A DNA stretch of 8,860 bases from NCBI RefSeq assembly GCF_002835825.1, contig NZ_PIZH01000050.1, forward strand, positions 1-8,860, read 5' to 3'. Numbering within the stretch: position 1 is the first letter of the stretch; every line of letters begins with the position of its first letter. The DNA comes from Methanoregula sp. Its GTDB lineage: Archaea; Halobacteriota; Methanomicrobia; Methanomicrobiales; Methanospirillaceae. The position numbers were made by a program, and so were the translations under genes. Shown one piece after another: positions 1-6,963 of this stretch. The notes beneath the pieces were generated by a model that saw nothing but the letters and a program-made list of their open reading frames with translations, searched no databases and had not been told where the DNA came from.

Positions 1-519
1 CCCGGCCACGGCACCCTCAAGGCCTCGCGGACCGTTATCGCAGGCGACACGCTCCGGGTATCATTTGCCGGGAAGATGCCCCGCGACGCCTTTGAGCGGG
101 ACCTGGCCGGGCTCCTCCTCTCGCAGGGGACGCGCCTCATCCGGACAGCGATGGCCGGCCTTCACCTGCCCGACCGGCTGCTCCGGAAGATCCTGGAGCT
201 GTCGGGAGTACCGGACGACCTCACCTGCGCCCACCTGACCGCCCAGCAGAGAAAGGAGATCGTTACACGCTGTACGGAGTTCCCGTTTGTCATCACAAGG
301 CTGGGCGACTTCTCTATTGCGATGGCAACCCGGGGCGGCATTGCGCTGGAGCACGTGAACCAGAAGACCATGGAATCAAAGCTCGTCCCCGGCCTCTTCT
401 TTGCCGGCGAAGTGCTCGATATTGACGGCGACACCGGGGGCTACAACATCCAGGCCGCGTTCTCGACCGGATATGCTGCTGCGATGGCGCTGCGGAACCG
501 ACCAGGTCACCAGTGCTGA
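1..519 (+). CDS. HI0933/BaiN-family NAD(P)/FAD-dependent oxidoreductase, C-terminal part
   Basis: The frame is open from the first base, so the true start lies left of the window; the 172 visible residues end at TGA 517-519. The tail carries the family's C-terminal signature: TRGG (fragment residues 110-113), TMES (123-126), GLFFAGEVLDIDG (131-143) and TGGYN (145-149), which forms part of the FAD-binding fold in HI0933-like flavoproteins. Members are about 400 residues long, so roughly the last 40% is present. The family is assumed to be cytosolic with FAD bound. Substrates are mostly unknown; some bacterial members act on bile-acid intermediates, which is not a sensible guess here. The next gene begins 57 nt downstream on the same strand. 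Family assignment is firm, specific function is not. Confidence 0.88.
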   Translation, partial: PGHGTLKASRTVIAGDTLRVSFAGKMPRDAFERDLAGLLLSQGTRLIRTAMAGLHLPDRLLRKILELSGVPDDLTCAHLTAQQRKEIVTRCTEFPFVITRLGDFSIAMATRGGIALEHVNQKTMESKLVPGLFFAGEVLDIDGDTGGYNIQAAFSTGYAAAMALRNRPGHQC

Positions 520-546
520 TACCCTTCCCCATTGAGAACCGGCACC

Positions 547-553
547 TTAAAAT
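547..553 (+). promoter_or_regulatory. possible TATA box upstream of the four-helix membrane protein gene
   Basis: The AT-rich heptamer TTAAAAT stands out in GC-rich surroundings, 23 nt before the ATG at 577. If it is an archaeal TATA box, transcription would start near the ATG and give a leaderless or nearly leaderless message, which would fit the lack of a good ribosome binding site there. The match is short, and read-through from the upstream gene is equally possible. Confidence 0.3.
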
Positions 554-576
554 CCCGGACAGTGCACCGGGTACCT

Positions 577-1377
577 ATGGAATTGGCATTCAGGAAGAAA
601 TGGGGCATCATGGCGAAGGCCGTGCTTATTATGCTCGGCCTGCTGGTGATCCGGACGATAATCGATCTTGCCGGTTACGACATCATACCGGTCAACCGGG
701 TGGTCGGTGCGTTCATCACGGGCGCCATCTTCACCATCGCAATCATCTTTACCGGCACGTTCACGGATTTCAAGGAGAGCGAGAAAGTGGGGTCCGAACT
801 TGCCACGGCATTAAAAGCGCTGTATAACGACAGCCGTGTGCTCCCCCTGGCTGACGAGAAACCCCTGTTGCTGTTCCGTTCCCATGTCCGGGAACTCCAC
901 CGCACCATCCGCGACAGCCTGCTGGAAAACCGGTTTGAGCTTAATGCGGTCAACCGGGCCATGGACAGGATTAACGATGATATCCGTACGCTGGCGTTCC
1001 TGAACGTGGCACCGCCCCTGATCGCCAAGCTCCGGAATGAAATGGGCGCAATCGATAAGATCTGCAACCGTATCGAAGTGATCATCCGCACGGATTTCAT
1101 CCCGGCTGCCTATGCCCTTGCCGAGATCGCAACCGGCGGCGTCATCCTGCTCCTCTTCTTCCTCCACATGGACAACATATTCGAGAGCACGATGATCTTT
1201 GTCATTGTTACCACCATGCTCATCGGTCTCCTCCTGCTCATCCATGACATGGACAACCCGTTCGAGTTCGGCGCCGATGCATACGCTGACGTGGACCTCG
1301 AATCGCTGGTCATACTGGAGAAGTACTTCGACGAACAGGATGCGGTGATGGAGAGCAGTGCGTCAGGGACGGCGTGA
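577..1377 (+). CDS. four-helix membrane protein, DUF4239/bestrophin-like
   Basis: This encodes 266 residues with two N-terminal membrane segments (about 12-33 and 42-62), a central soluble stretch of about 110 residues rich in charged, helical sequence, and two more segments (about 176-197 and 203-223), followed by an acidic tail. The 2+2 layout resembles DUF4239 (bestrophin-like) proteins, as do the DFKESE stretch just after helix 2 (64-69) and the MDNPFEF stretch after helix 4 (225-231). That assignment is from memory of the pattern and is uncertain. ATG 577 was chosen because it keeps the basic FRKKW segment ahead of helix 1. ATG 610, preceded by GGGG, is an alternative that would remove 11 residues. 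An in-frame TTG at 532 is less likely. No catalytic motif is visible, and a channel or transport role is only a guess. Confidence 0.75.
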   Translation: MELAFRKKWGIMAKAVLIMLGLLVIRTIIDLAGYDIIPVNRVVGAFITGAIFTIAIIFTGTFTDFKESEKVGSELATALKALYNDSRVLPLADEKPLLLFRSHVRELHRTIRDSLLENRFELNAVNRAMDRINDDIRTLAFLNVAPPLIAKLRNEMGAIDKICNRIEVIIRTDFIPAAYALAEIATGGVILLLFFLHMDNIFESTMIFVIVTTMLIGLLLLIHDMDNPFEFGADAYADVDLESLVILEKYFDEQDAVMESSASGTA

Positions 1378-1451
1378 GCGCTGAGCCGGGAAATAATTCA
1401 TGTACTCTGGTGGAATACTCAATTGGCATGATGGGGGCTGATGCCCCTGTA

Positions 1452-1574
1452 CCCCATGAAATGATGACCCGCGGCCGGAGGTAAAAGAACGCTTTTACGA
1501 TCTTCGAAGACCCCGGGTCTTCTCTTGTCTCAAGCCTGATGACTTTCACCATTCTCCCCTCTCATTTCATGGGG
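1452..1574. repeat. 13-bp perfect inverted repeat enclosing smaller dyads
   Basis: CCCCATGAAATGA at 1452-1464 and TCATTTCATGGGG at 1562-1574 are exact reverse complements, 97 nt apart. The interior contains two further perfect dyads. In RNA this would be a closing helix. In DNA it could be the termini of a miniature element of 123 bp, but no flanking target duplication was found (TGTA on the left, ATTC on the right). The right arm overlaps the competing 1554-1563/1587-1596 stem by two bases (1562-1563), so both helices cannot form completely at once. Confidence 0.6.
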
Positions 1575-1598
1575 ATTCGATACCCGGAGAGGGGGGCC

Positions 1599-1621
1599 GG
1601 GGCGAAAAGCCCCTTTTTTTT
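1599..1621 (+). terminator. GC hairpin followed by T8, + strand terminator
   Basis: Arms GGGGC (1599-1603) and GCCCC (1609-1613) enclose a GAAAA loop and are followed directly by eight T residues (1614-1621). It would end + strand transcripts from the membrane protein gene or from the structured segment just upstream. Archaeal termination depends mainly on the U-tract, and the hairpin makes this one especially clear. Confidence 0.75.
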
Positions 1622-1645
1622 CCTGCAATTTTCGTCATGAGAGCC

Positions 1646-1662
1646 TGAACCTGATTGGTTCA
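1646..1662. repeat. 6-bp hairpin with TGATT loop between converging genes
   Basis: TGAACC (1646-1651) and GGTTCA (1657-1662) are perfect complements around TGATT. It lies past the + strand terminator, between the two converging transcription units. Function is unknown; it may add to termination or transcript 3' end stability. Confidence 0.45.
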
Positions 1663-1687
1663 TCTCCATTTCTTCAGAACAGGGGTT

Positions 1688-1704
1688 AAAAAACTACAGA
1701 AAAA
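1688..1704 (-). terminator. oligo-T tracts downstream of the PsiE-family gene
   Basis: Read on the minus strand, the region after the PsiE-family stop codon (1739-1741) carries a T5 (complement of 1700-1704) and then a T6 (complement of 1688-1693) within generally pyrimidine-rich sequence. There is no strong hairpin. Archaeal RNA polymerase can terminate at such tracts, so this is the likely end of the hemB operon. Confidence 0.5.
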
Positions 1705-1738
1705 GATCAGCATTGAATGAAAAGAAAGTCAGTATCCC

Positions 1739-2218
1739 TTACTCCCCATTCTTCTTAATCCCGTCTGGCCCGATCGTGATACCACCCTTTTTGATCAGGA
1801 AATATCCTGCGGCAAGACAGACAAGGAGGATTCCTATGCCGATCATCTCGAACCCGAACTCAAAGCCATTCATGGTGATGGCAACACCGGTTGATGACGT
1901 GCTCGGGTCAAGGAGGATAACCTTCCGGGCAACCGCGATGATGGCGAGCAGTACAACGATCTCGACATGGATGACATTTTCGCGGAAGTATGCCTTGATG
2001 GTGTCGAGGAGTTCCACGCCAATGAGCACCAGCAGGAACCCTCCGAGGACATAGATCATCTCATGGGCTTCGAGCAGGTAAGGCGTGTTCAGCACAATGG
2101 CATGGATGAGAATCCACCCGAGGTCCAGTACAGCGGCGACAAGGACAATAATGAGCAGGATCATCAGGACTGCGTAGATGCCCTTTTCGAATTTTTCAAC
2201 AACAGCAGTAATATCCAT
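1739..2218 (-). CDS. PsiE-family (phosphate-starvation-inducible type) integral membrane protein
   Basis: The 159-residue product has four membrane segments (about 13-41, 53-74, 84-104 and 120-142). It carries PsiE-family features: acidic and polar residues at the ends of helix 2 (EAHEM 50-54, ELLDTIKAYF 69-78) and the helix 3 stretch VEIVVLLAIIAVARKV (85-100). The C-terminus, after residue 142, is short, basic and probably cytoplasmic. ATG 2218 was chosen over an upstream in-frame start at 2260 because the upstream extension lies inside cobA, and translation from 2218 puts the start 4 nt after the cobA stop, suggesting coupling. It is the last gene of the hemB-hemL-hemC-cobA run. In E. coli, psiE is induced by phosphate starvation but its biochemical role is unknown, so the link to tetrapyrroles may be only positional. 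Confidence 0.82.
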   Translation of the reverse strand: MDITAVVEKFEKGIYAVLMILLIIVLVAAVLDLGWILIHAIVLNTPYLLEAHEMIYVLGGFLLVLIGVELLDTIKAYFRENVIHVEIVVLLAIIAVARKVILLDPSTSSTGVAITMNGFEFGFEMIGIGILLVCLAAGYFLIKKGGITIGPDGIKKNGE

Positions 2219-2222
2219 GGTA

Positions 2223-2978
2223 TCACGCGTATGGGACAAGGTCCGGTTCTTTTGGATCATAGAGGTTTACGACATCGCCAATGACGATGACCGCCGGGGG
2301 TTTGACGCCCGCATTCTTTGCATCATCCGCGATCGTTTCGAGCGTTCCGGTCGTGACGCTGCGGTCTCTCCTTAGACCGCGTTCAATGATGGCGACCCGG
2401 GTCCCCGCCGGCTTCCCGTTTTTCACCAGGACGTCAGCAATCTTTCCAAGGTTCGCCACACCCATAAGGATAACGATCGTACCCCGGCTCTTTGCCAGCA
2501 GCTGCCAGTCGAGCGCCGGTTCCGCTTTGGTCGGGTCCTCGTTGCCGGTAAGGATCGTTACCTGGCTTGCATACTTCCGGTGGGTGAGCGGGATCCCGAC
2601 TGACGCGGGGACAGCAAGGGCACTTGAGATCCCCGGCACCATCTCGACTTCGATCCCGGCGGCACGGACGGTCTCGAGTTCCTCCCCGCCCCTCCCAAAA
2701 AGGAACGGGTCGCCGCCTTTGAGCCGGACAACCCTCTTTCCTTTCTGTGCCCGGTCCACCATCAGCGCCTCGATCTCGTCCTGCTCAAGATTGTGCTTCC
2801 CGCCGAATTTGCCGCAGTCTATCTTCTCTGCGCCGGCCGGGAGGGTTGCCAAGATATCCTCGCCCGGCAGCTGGTCAAAGAGCACGACCTCGGCTCTGTC
2901 TATCACGTCACGGCCCCGCTGTGTTAAGAGCCCTTCTGCCCCCGGTCCCGATCCCACGAGGTAAACTTTTCCTTTCAT
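2223..2978 (-). CDS. cobA: uroporphyrinogen-III C-methyltransferase (SUMT)
   Basis: This cytosolic enzyme transfers two methyl groups from S-adenosylmethionine to C2 and C7 of uroporphyrinogen III, giving precorrin-2 for siroheme, F430 and cobamide synthesis. The 251-residue product is a stand-alone SUMT, with no HemD or CysG dehydrogenase domain fused. Visible motifs are the N-terminal VGSGPG (8-13), the SAM-binding GGDPFLFGRGGEE (88-100), PGISSA (115-120) and IPLTHR (129-134). ATG 2976-2978 overlaps the hemC stop in an ATGA arrangement (4 nt), and GGGG lies a short distance upstream as a modest ribosome binding site. The TGA stop at 2223-2225 is followed 4 nt later by the PsiE-family gene. 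Length and motifs match the family fully. Confidence 0.96.
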   Translation of the reverse strand: MKGKVYLVGSGPGAEGLLTQRGRDVIDRAEVVLFDQLPGEDILATLPAGAEKIDCGKFGGKHNLEQDEIEALMVDRAQKGKRVVRLKGGDPFLFGRGGEELETVRAAGIEVEMVPGISSALAVPASVGIPLTHRKYASQVTILTGNEDPTKAEPALDWQLLAKSRGTIVILMGVANLGKIADVLVKNGKPAGTRVAIIERGLRRDRSVTTGTLETIADDAKNAGVKPPAVIVIGDVVNLYDPKEPDLVPYA

Positions 2979-3859
2979 GGTGTAATCCCCAGTCGTTTGT
3001 ACGCTTCGTCTATCAGGCCCTGCGCCCGTGCCTTGAGCTTCCGGCCTTCGTTACGGGCCTGCTCAATCGTTGTCACATCCACTTCGGCCCGTTCGGCCCG
3101 GCTCCCGTCCAGCGCAAGGACTTCGGCAATAAGGTGCCCGCTGCGGGAGAAGATCCCAAGAGGCGTGAAGCAGCCGCCGCCCAGCTGTTCCATGACGGCA
3201 CGCTCGATGGCGATGTCTGTGCGGGTCTCCGGGTGGTCGAGGGCCGAGAGCATCTCCATGAGCGACGGGTCGGCCCGGGATACCACCGCAACGGTGCCCT
3301 GGTTGGGCGATGGTACAAATTTCTCGGGTGGGAGCCGCTGGCCGTCGATTTTGATCCCGAGTCGCTGGAGGCCGGCCTCGGCAAGCATGATGCCATCGTA
3401 CTCGCCTGCACCCATCTTCCGGATCCGTGTATCCACGTTCCCGCGGAGGTCCTTGATCGTGATCCCCGGATCGTGCCGGAGGAGCTGCGCTTTCCGGCGC
3501 GTGCTCGATGTGCCAATGACCCGTATGTGCCCGACCTCGCCCTTATGGGCAAGGAAATCTGCCGGCGAATCGCGTTTCAGGATGGCTGCCGTGAAGAGGC
3601 CGCTCGGGCGGAAGGCCGGGATGTCCTTCATGCTGTGCACGGCGCAGTCAATGGTGCCCGCGAGGATCGCGTCATCAAGCGCCCGGACAAAGACGCCCTG
3701 CCCGCCGATTTCGTGGAGCGGGACATTGGTTGTGGTGTCGCCCTGCGTATTGATGATGACCTTCTCGGATTCGATCCCAAGATCGCTGAGTTTTTGTATG
3801 ACCGTCTCTGTCTGGACAAGGGCGAGTTTGCTGCCCCGGGTCCCTATCCTTATCGGCAT
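2975..3859 (-). CDS. hemC: hydroxymethylbilane synthase (porphobilinogen deaminase)
   Basis: HemC polymerises four porphobilinogen molecules into the linear tetrapyrrole hydroxymethylbilane, using a covalently bound dipyrromethane cofactor. The 294-residue protein opens with the family's [10 protein letters not shown] (5-14). It has AVHSMKDIP (73-81), in which Asp79 corresponds to the catalytic Asp84 of E. coli, and the Arg-rich [11 protein letters not shown] (116-126). The cofactor-attachment cysteine is in GGGCFTPLG (Cys230). The usual QGA near the domain junction reads [10 protein letters not shown] (183-192), a mild variation. ATG 3857-3859 lies inside the 3' end of hemL (10-nt overlap), and the stop overlaps the cobA start. 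No uroporphyrinogen-III synthase follows in this operon, so the HemC product must be closed by an enzyme encoded elsewhere. Confidence 0.97.
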   Translation of the reverse strand: MPIRIGTRGSKLALVQTETVIQKLSDLGIESEKVIINTQGDTTTNVPLHEIGGQGVFVRALDDAILAGTIDCAVHSMKDIPAFRPSGLFTAAILKRDSPADFLAHKGEVGHIRVIGTSSTRRKAQLLRHDPGITIKDLRGNVDTRIRKMGAGEYDGIMLAEAGLQRLGIKIDGQRLPPEKFVPSPNQGTVAVVSRADPSLMEMLSALDHPETRTDIAIERAVMEQLGGGCFTPLGIFSRSGHLIAEVLALDGSRAERAEVDVTTIEQARNEGRKLKARAQGLIDEAYKRLGITP

Positions 3860-5109
3860 TTCCGGTACGCCTGTGCCAGTGCGGCGAGATCGTGATCGGT
3901 GTGCGCTTCAGAGAGGAAGTTGGTCTCGAACTGGGAGGGCGGCAGGAAGATGCCGGAATCGAGCATCTTCTTCCAGAAGACAGAGAACGCTGCTGTGTCG
4001 CATTCCTTCACCTCGCGATAGTTCTTCGGTGGCGATGCCCGGAAGAAGTACTTGAACATCGAGCCGAGGCGGACAAAACACCCGCTCTTCAGATCGCCGA
4101 TTCCCTCTTCTAGGGCCCGGCCCTTCTCTTCGAGATTATGGTACAGCGACGCATTCTCGTGCAGGTACCTGATGGTTGCGATACCCGCGGTGAGCGAGAG
4201 CGGGTTACCTGAGAAGGTCCCTGCCTGGTACACCGGGCCCTGCGGTGCAACGAGCTCCATGATCTCCCGCCGTCCTCCAAAAGCACCGATGGGCAGGCCG
4301 CCGCCAATGATCTTCCCGAGCGTGGTGAGATCGGGCTTCACGCCGTACTTCACCTGCGCCCCGCCAATACCGACACGATATCCCGTGATCACTTCATCGA
4401 AGATGAGGAGGACATCGTGTGCTTTCGTGATCTTCCGGACCTCCGCAAGGTATGTGTCCTGCGGGAGGATGGGGCCGATATTGCCGAGCACCGGCTCAAT
4501 AATGAGGGCTGCGACATCGCTGTTCTTTGAGAGGACTTCTTCCAGGGCTTCTGGATCATTGTAGGAGACCTGCCGCGTGTGGGCAACGAGATCGGCAAGC
4601 ACGCCCGCAGAGTCCGGGACGCCCATCGTGGTCGCACCCGAGCCGGCTTTCACGAGAACCGCATCGTGCGCCCCGTGGAACCCGCCCTCGATCTTGACAA
4701 TGTCCTTCTTGCCGGTGAACCCGCGGGCGAGCCGGATTGCGGCCATGGTTGCCTCCGAACCACTGGAAACAAACCGTACCATGTCCATGCCCGGGTGGTC
4801 GCCCGTGATCATCTTTGCGAACTCCGGCTCGAACGGCGACGGTGTGCCGTAGAGCCAGCCGCGGGCCAGCTGCTCCTCGATTGCGCTGCCGATCTCCGGG
4901 TGGGCGTGACCGAGGATGAGCGGGCCGTAGGCCATGCAGCAGTCGATGAGCACAGCCCTGTCGGCAGTCGCGAGGTGCGCCCCTTTTGCGCCGGTCGTGT
5001 AGAACGGGTAGGGTTTGATTGCCCGTACCGGGCTTGAGACGCCGCCGGGCATCAGGGTCTTTGCAAGCTCGAAGAGCTCGCTGCTCTTCAGCGTCTTATC
5101 AGTGTTCAT
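3850..5109 (-). CDS. hemL: glutamate-1-semialdehyde 2,1-aminomutase
   Basis: HemL is a PLP-dependent class III aminotransferase-fold enzyme that shifts the amino group of glutamate-1-semialdehyde to give 5-aminolevulinate, the second step of the C5 route after HemA. The 419 residues are full length. Key features are [12 protein letters not shown] (19-30), [10 protein letters not shown] (62-71), phosphate-binding SSGSEA (115-120), FDEVITGYR (237-245), the PLP lysine in LGKIIGGG (Lys266) and AGTFSGNP (296-303). ATG 5107-5109 was preferred to TTG 5136 because it gives the usual N-terminus and has AGGATGG just upstream. It overlaps the end of hemB by 11 nt, and the end overlaps hemC by 10 nt, typical of a co-translated operon. 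No oddities in catalytic residues were seen. Confidence 0.97.
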   Translation of the reverse strand: MNTDKTLKSSELFELAKTLMPGGVSSPVRAIKPYPFYTTGAKGAHLATADRAVLIDCCMAYGPLILGHAHPEIGSAIEEQLARGWLYGTPSPFEPEFAKMITGDHPGMDMVRFVSSGSEATMAAIRLARGFTGKKDIVKIEGGFHGAHDAVLVKAGSGATTMGVPDSAGVLADLVAHTRQVSYNDPEALEEVLSKNSDVAALIIEPVLGNIGPILPQDTYLAEVRKITKAHDVLLIFDEVITGYRVGIGGAQVKYGVKPDLTTLGKIIGGGLPIGAFGGRREIMELVAPQGPVYQAGTFSGNPLSLTAGIATIRYLHENASLYHNLEEKGRALEEGIGDLKSGCFVRLGSMFKYFFRASPPKNYREVKECDTAAFSVFWKKMLDSGIFLPPSQFETNFLSEAHTDHDLAALAQAYRKCR

Positions 5110-6103
5110 GGAGCCATCCTGCAACTTCGCCGGCAAAATAGGTGATGATCAGGTCGGCACCCGCACGCTTGATGCAGGTGAGGGATTCGATGATGGTCTC
5201 CTTCTCCTTCAGCCAGCCGTTCTGTGCCGCGGACCGGATCATGGAATATTCGCCGCTCACCTGGTACGCTGCAACCGGAAGTCCGAGCGTTGCTACCTCT
5301 GCGAGCACGTCAAGGTAGAACCCCGCGGGCTTGACCATCAGGATGTCGGCGCCTTCGTCTGCGTCCATCTGCGACTCCAATATCGCCTCACGGCTGTTGG
5401 CCGGGTGGATCTGGTACGTGGACCGGTCGCCAAACGCAAACCCGGAGTCCGCTGCCTCGCGGAACGGGCCGTAGAGTGCAGATGAAAATTTCGTGGAGTA
5501 GGACATGATCAGGACCTCGTCATACCCCGCATCGTCCAGCGCCGACCGGATCGAGCCAACCATCCCGTCCAGCATGCAGGAGGGAGCAACGATGTCCGCG
5601 CCGGCTTCCGCGTGCGAGAGAGCGATCCGGTCCATCAGGACAAGCGACGGGTCGTTTAAGAGGTCCGGCCCGCACCGCGTCTCGCCTACGATCCCGCAGT
5701 GGCCGTGGTCGGTATACTCGCAGGCGCAGACGTCCGTAATGACAACCATGCCCGGCACCGCTTCCTTGACATTCCTTACTGCCTGCTGGACAACGCCCTC
5801 GCGGTCGTACGCCGACTTTGCCTCAGGGTCCTTCTCCCGGGGGATACCAAAAAGAAGGATAGCCCGGATCCCTTTCTTCCAGAGATCCGCTGCCTCGGCT
5901 GCAATCCCGTTTACCGGGTACCGGAACTGTCCCGGCATTGCCGAAATGGGTTTCTTCTCCGCGATGTTCTCATCCACAAAAAGGGGTGCGATCAAATCAT
6001 TCTTCGAGAGCGTGACCTCGCGCAGGAGCGGCTGGATATTCCGGGACCGTGACCTCCGCATCCGGCGTTTGGGAAAAATACTCGTTTCTGCCACCACCTG
6101 CAC
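5099..6103 (-). CDS. hemB: porphobilinogen synthase (5-aminolevulinate dehydratase)
   Basis: HemB condenses two 5-aminolevulinate molecules into porphobilinogen. The 334-residue product carries the catalytic zinc-site cysteines in [14 protein letters not shown] (Cys126, Cys128, Cys136), so it is a zinc-type rather than a magnesium-only enzyme. The two active-site lysines are present in SYSTKFSS (Lys205) and MVKPAG (Lys258). The N-terminal FPKRRMRR (10-17) matches the usual archaeal/bacterial start of the family. The chosen start is GTG at 6101-6103; in-frame GTG codons two and three positions later and ATG 6061 are alternatives, the last of which would cut into the conserved N-terminus. A TATA-like box lies about 31-39 nt upstream, making this the first gene of the operon as seen here, even though its pathway predecessor hemA lies 2.5 kb away. 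Confidence 0.97.
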   Translation of the reverse strand: MQVVAETSIFPKRRMRRSRSRNIQPLLREVTLSKNDLIAPLFVDENIAEKKPISAMPGQFRYPVNGIAAEAADLWKKGIRAILLFGIPREKDPEAKSAYDREGVVQQAVRNVKEAVPGMVVITDVCACEYTDHGHCGIVGETRCGPDLLNDPSLVLMDRIALSHAEAGADIVAPSCMLDGMVGSIRSALDDAGYDEVLIMSYSTKFSSALYGPFREAADSGFAFGDRSTYQIHPANSREAILESQMDADEGADILMVKPAGFYLDVLAEVATLGLPVAAYQVSGEYSMIRSAAQNGWLKEKETIIESLTCIKRAGADLIITYFAGEVAGWLHEH

Positions 6104-6133
6104 TACTTCTGGTGAGTACTTTTTTGGTCCATC

Positions 6134-6142
6134 GTATTTATG
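6134..6142 (-). promoter_or_regulatory. TATA box of the hemB-hemL-hemC-cobA operon
   Basis: On the minus strand the sequence CATAAATAC lies in the 67-nt gap between the flavodoxin-family stop codon and the hemB start. Archaeal transcription usually begins 22-27 nt downstream of such a box, near 6108-6114. That leaves a leader of only a few bases before GTG 6103, consistent with the lack of a clear ribosome binding site. The operon probably has its own promoter rather than depending on read-through. Confidence 0.55.
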
Positions 6143-6170
6143 GTTGCAGTATCCTTGCCGGACGGGGGGG

Positions 6171-6908
6171 TCACGGGACTTCGCACTTCTGTTCGTTCCC
6201 GCATTGCTGCTTTAAGGCGCACGCGAGACGGAGAGAACTTGCAACAAGATTGGAAAGGTCCTCCTGCGTGTACCGGTTCTGCTCAATCTGGTCCCGGTCC
6301 TTGGTCGTGTCCTCGTCATTCTCCCCAACCCACGAGGCAATGGCAACCTCGGGGATGTGGAACCCGGCCCACGAAAGGAAGTTTAACAGGTTGCCGGCAA
6401 CGTGCTGTACGCCGTCCACGTGGCCGATGACGATGAGCCCCGCGACCTTGTTTGCTATCATTCGGTTCCCGAACCATGAGTACTGGTTCTCGATGGCGTT
6501 CATCCGTTCCACGAACTTCTGGATGAGGGATGAGTGGTTGTTCCACCGGATCGGGGTTGCGAGAATCAGGATGTCGCAGGCAAGGACTGCATCGTACACC
6601 TTCTGCATCTGGTCGTCCTCGTACTTCATCGAACTCTGGCAGGGGTAGGTACAGTACGCGGGGTTTTCGGAATAGTTCCCTTCGCACTCATAGATCTTCA
6701 GGTCCTTTAACCGGATGAATTCGATTGTGCACCCGAATCCTTTGTACTGGGCGAGGGCCTTGTCGAGAAGCGCCTCGGACTTGCTCATCACCGGCTGCTG
6801 CCGGCTCGACCCGGAGATTCCCAGGACCCTGACATTCCGGCACTGTTCCTTGTCCGGTATCGGGATGATGTTGACGCCAAACTTTCTTCCAACAAGCGGG
6901 GCAGGCAT
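6171..6908 (-). CDS. flavodoxin-fold NAD(P)H-dependent FMN reductase / iron-sulfur flavoprotein-like protein
   Basis: The 245-residue product has the flavodoxin-like reductase fold: strand 1 and the FMN phosphate loop VLGISGSSR (28-36), then CDILILATPIRWNNHSS (111-127), where the flavin ring stacks, and later VAGLIVIGHVDGVQHVAG (155-172). The insert after strand 2 has three cysteines (Cys75, Cys86, Cys90; spacing C-x10-C-x3-C), not the compact four-cysteine CX2CX2CX4-7C cluster motif of methanogen Isf, so cluster binding is doubtful. The tail has three evenly spaced cysteines (230, 236, 242). About 25 residues precede the normal family start, and no downstream Met or Val start replaces ATG 6906-6908. 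It is divergent from the DUF2769 gene, with 55 nt between them. Probable role: cytosolic electron transfer to an unknown acceptor. Confidence 0.85.
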   Translation of the reverse strand: MPAPLVGRKFGVNIIPIPDKEQCRNVRVLGISGSSRQQPVMSKSEALLDKALAQYKGFGCTIEFIRLKDLKIYECEGNYSENPAYCTYPCQSSMKYEDDQMQKVYDAVLACDILILATPIRWNNHSSLIQKFVERMNAIENQYSWFGNRMIANKVAGLIVIGHVDGVQHVAGNLLNFLSWAGFHIPEVAIASWVGENDEDTTKDRDQIEQNRYTQEDLSNLVASSLRLACALKQQCGNEQKCEVP

Positions 6909-6963
6909 GATTTAATTATCATGGAGAGGAGGATAATCTACTTGTTGATCGCGGGGAGAAGAT
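6909..6963. promoter_or_regulatory. divergent promoter region with 6-bp inverted repeat (candidate operator)
   Basis: These 55 nt separate two divergent starts. ATTATC (6915-6920) and GATAAT (6932-6937) form a perfect inverted repeat with an 11-nt spacer. TTTAATTATC (6911-6920) could serve as the TATA box for the rightward gene. On the other strand AGATTATCC, overlapping the second arm, is placed to serve the leftward gene. GGGGAG (6953-6958), 5 nt before ATG 6964, is a good ribosome binding site for the DUF2769 gene. A regulator binding the dyad would cover both promoters; this is an inference. Confidence 0.45.

Larger units (their letters stand above)
1434..1621 (+). ncRNA. structured, gene-free segment ending in an intrinsic terminator; candidate small RNA or structured 3' UTR
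   Basis: The stretch 1378-1738 has no convincing gene; the minus-strand frame at 1310-1552 lacks family features. On the + strand it holds, in order: a hairpin with arms GGGGC (1434-1438) and GCCCC (1443-1447) and loop TGAT; the arm CCCCATGAAATGA (1452-1464), complementary over 13 bases to 1562-1574; a perfect 7-bp hairpin GTAAAAG/CTTTTAC (1481-1487/1492-1498); an 8-bp dyad GAAGACCC/GGGTCTTC (1506-1513/1515-1522); a stem at 1554-1563/1587-1596 (10 pairs, one G-U); and the terminator at 1599-1621. Folding was done by eye. It could be the 3' UTR of the membrane protein gene at 577-1377, a separate RNA (an AT-rich AAATAATT lies at 1391-1398), or a decayed repeat. The next gene is on the opposite strand, so cis control of a downstream gene is unlikely. 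Confidence 0.4.

Noticed and set aside
1461..1542. C/D-box guide RNA (ATGATGA at 1461-1467 and CTGATGA near 1536-1542)
   Set aside because: The boxes are about 75 nt apart with hairpins between them and no correctly placed D and D' boxes, unlike compact archaeal C/D RNAs of about 60 nt.
1310..1552. Minus-strand frame of 80 codons in the gap after the four-helix membrane protein
   Set aside because: It starts within the dyad-rich segment, overlaps the end of the membrane protein gene, shows no motif, and has no promoter or ribosome binding site.
1571..1585. GGGGATTCGATACCC as a tRNA T-arm
   Set aside because: The invariant G before TTC is replaced by A, and no acceptor stem, D-arm or anticodon arm could be placed around it. 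It is better explained as a small hairpin inside the structured segment.
2747..3895. Long + strand open frame (382 codons) antisense to cobA and hemC
   Set aside because: It runs opposite two well-supported enzymes with full family motifs. Its product is low in hydrophobic core and rich in Arg/Pro/Ala as expected from a GC-rich antisense shadow, and it lacks any domain.
3850..5136. Longer hemL start at TTG 5136
   Set aside because: It would extend the overlap with hemB to 38 nt and add a non-family N-terminus, while ATG 5109 has an AGGATGG site just upstream.
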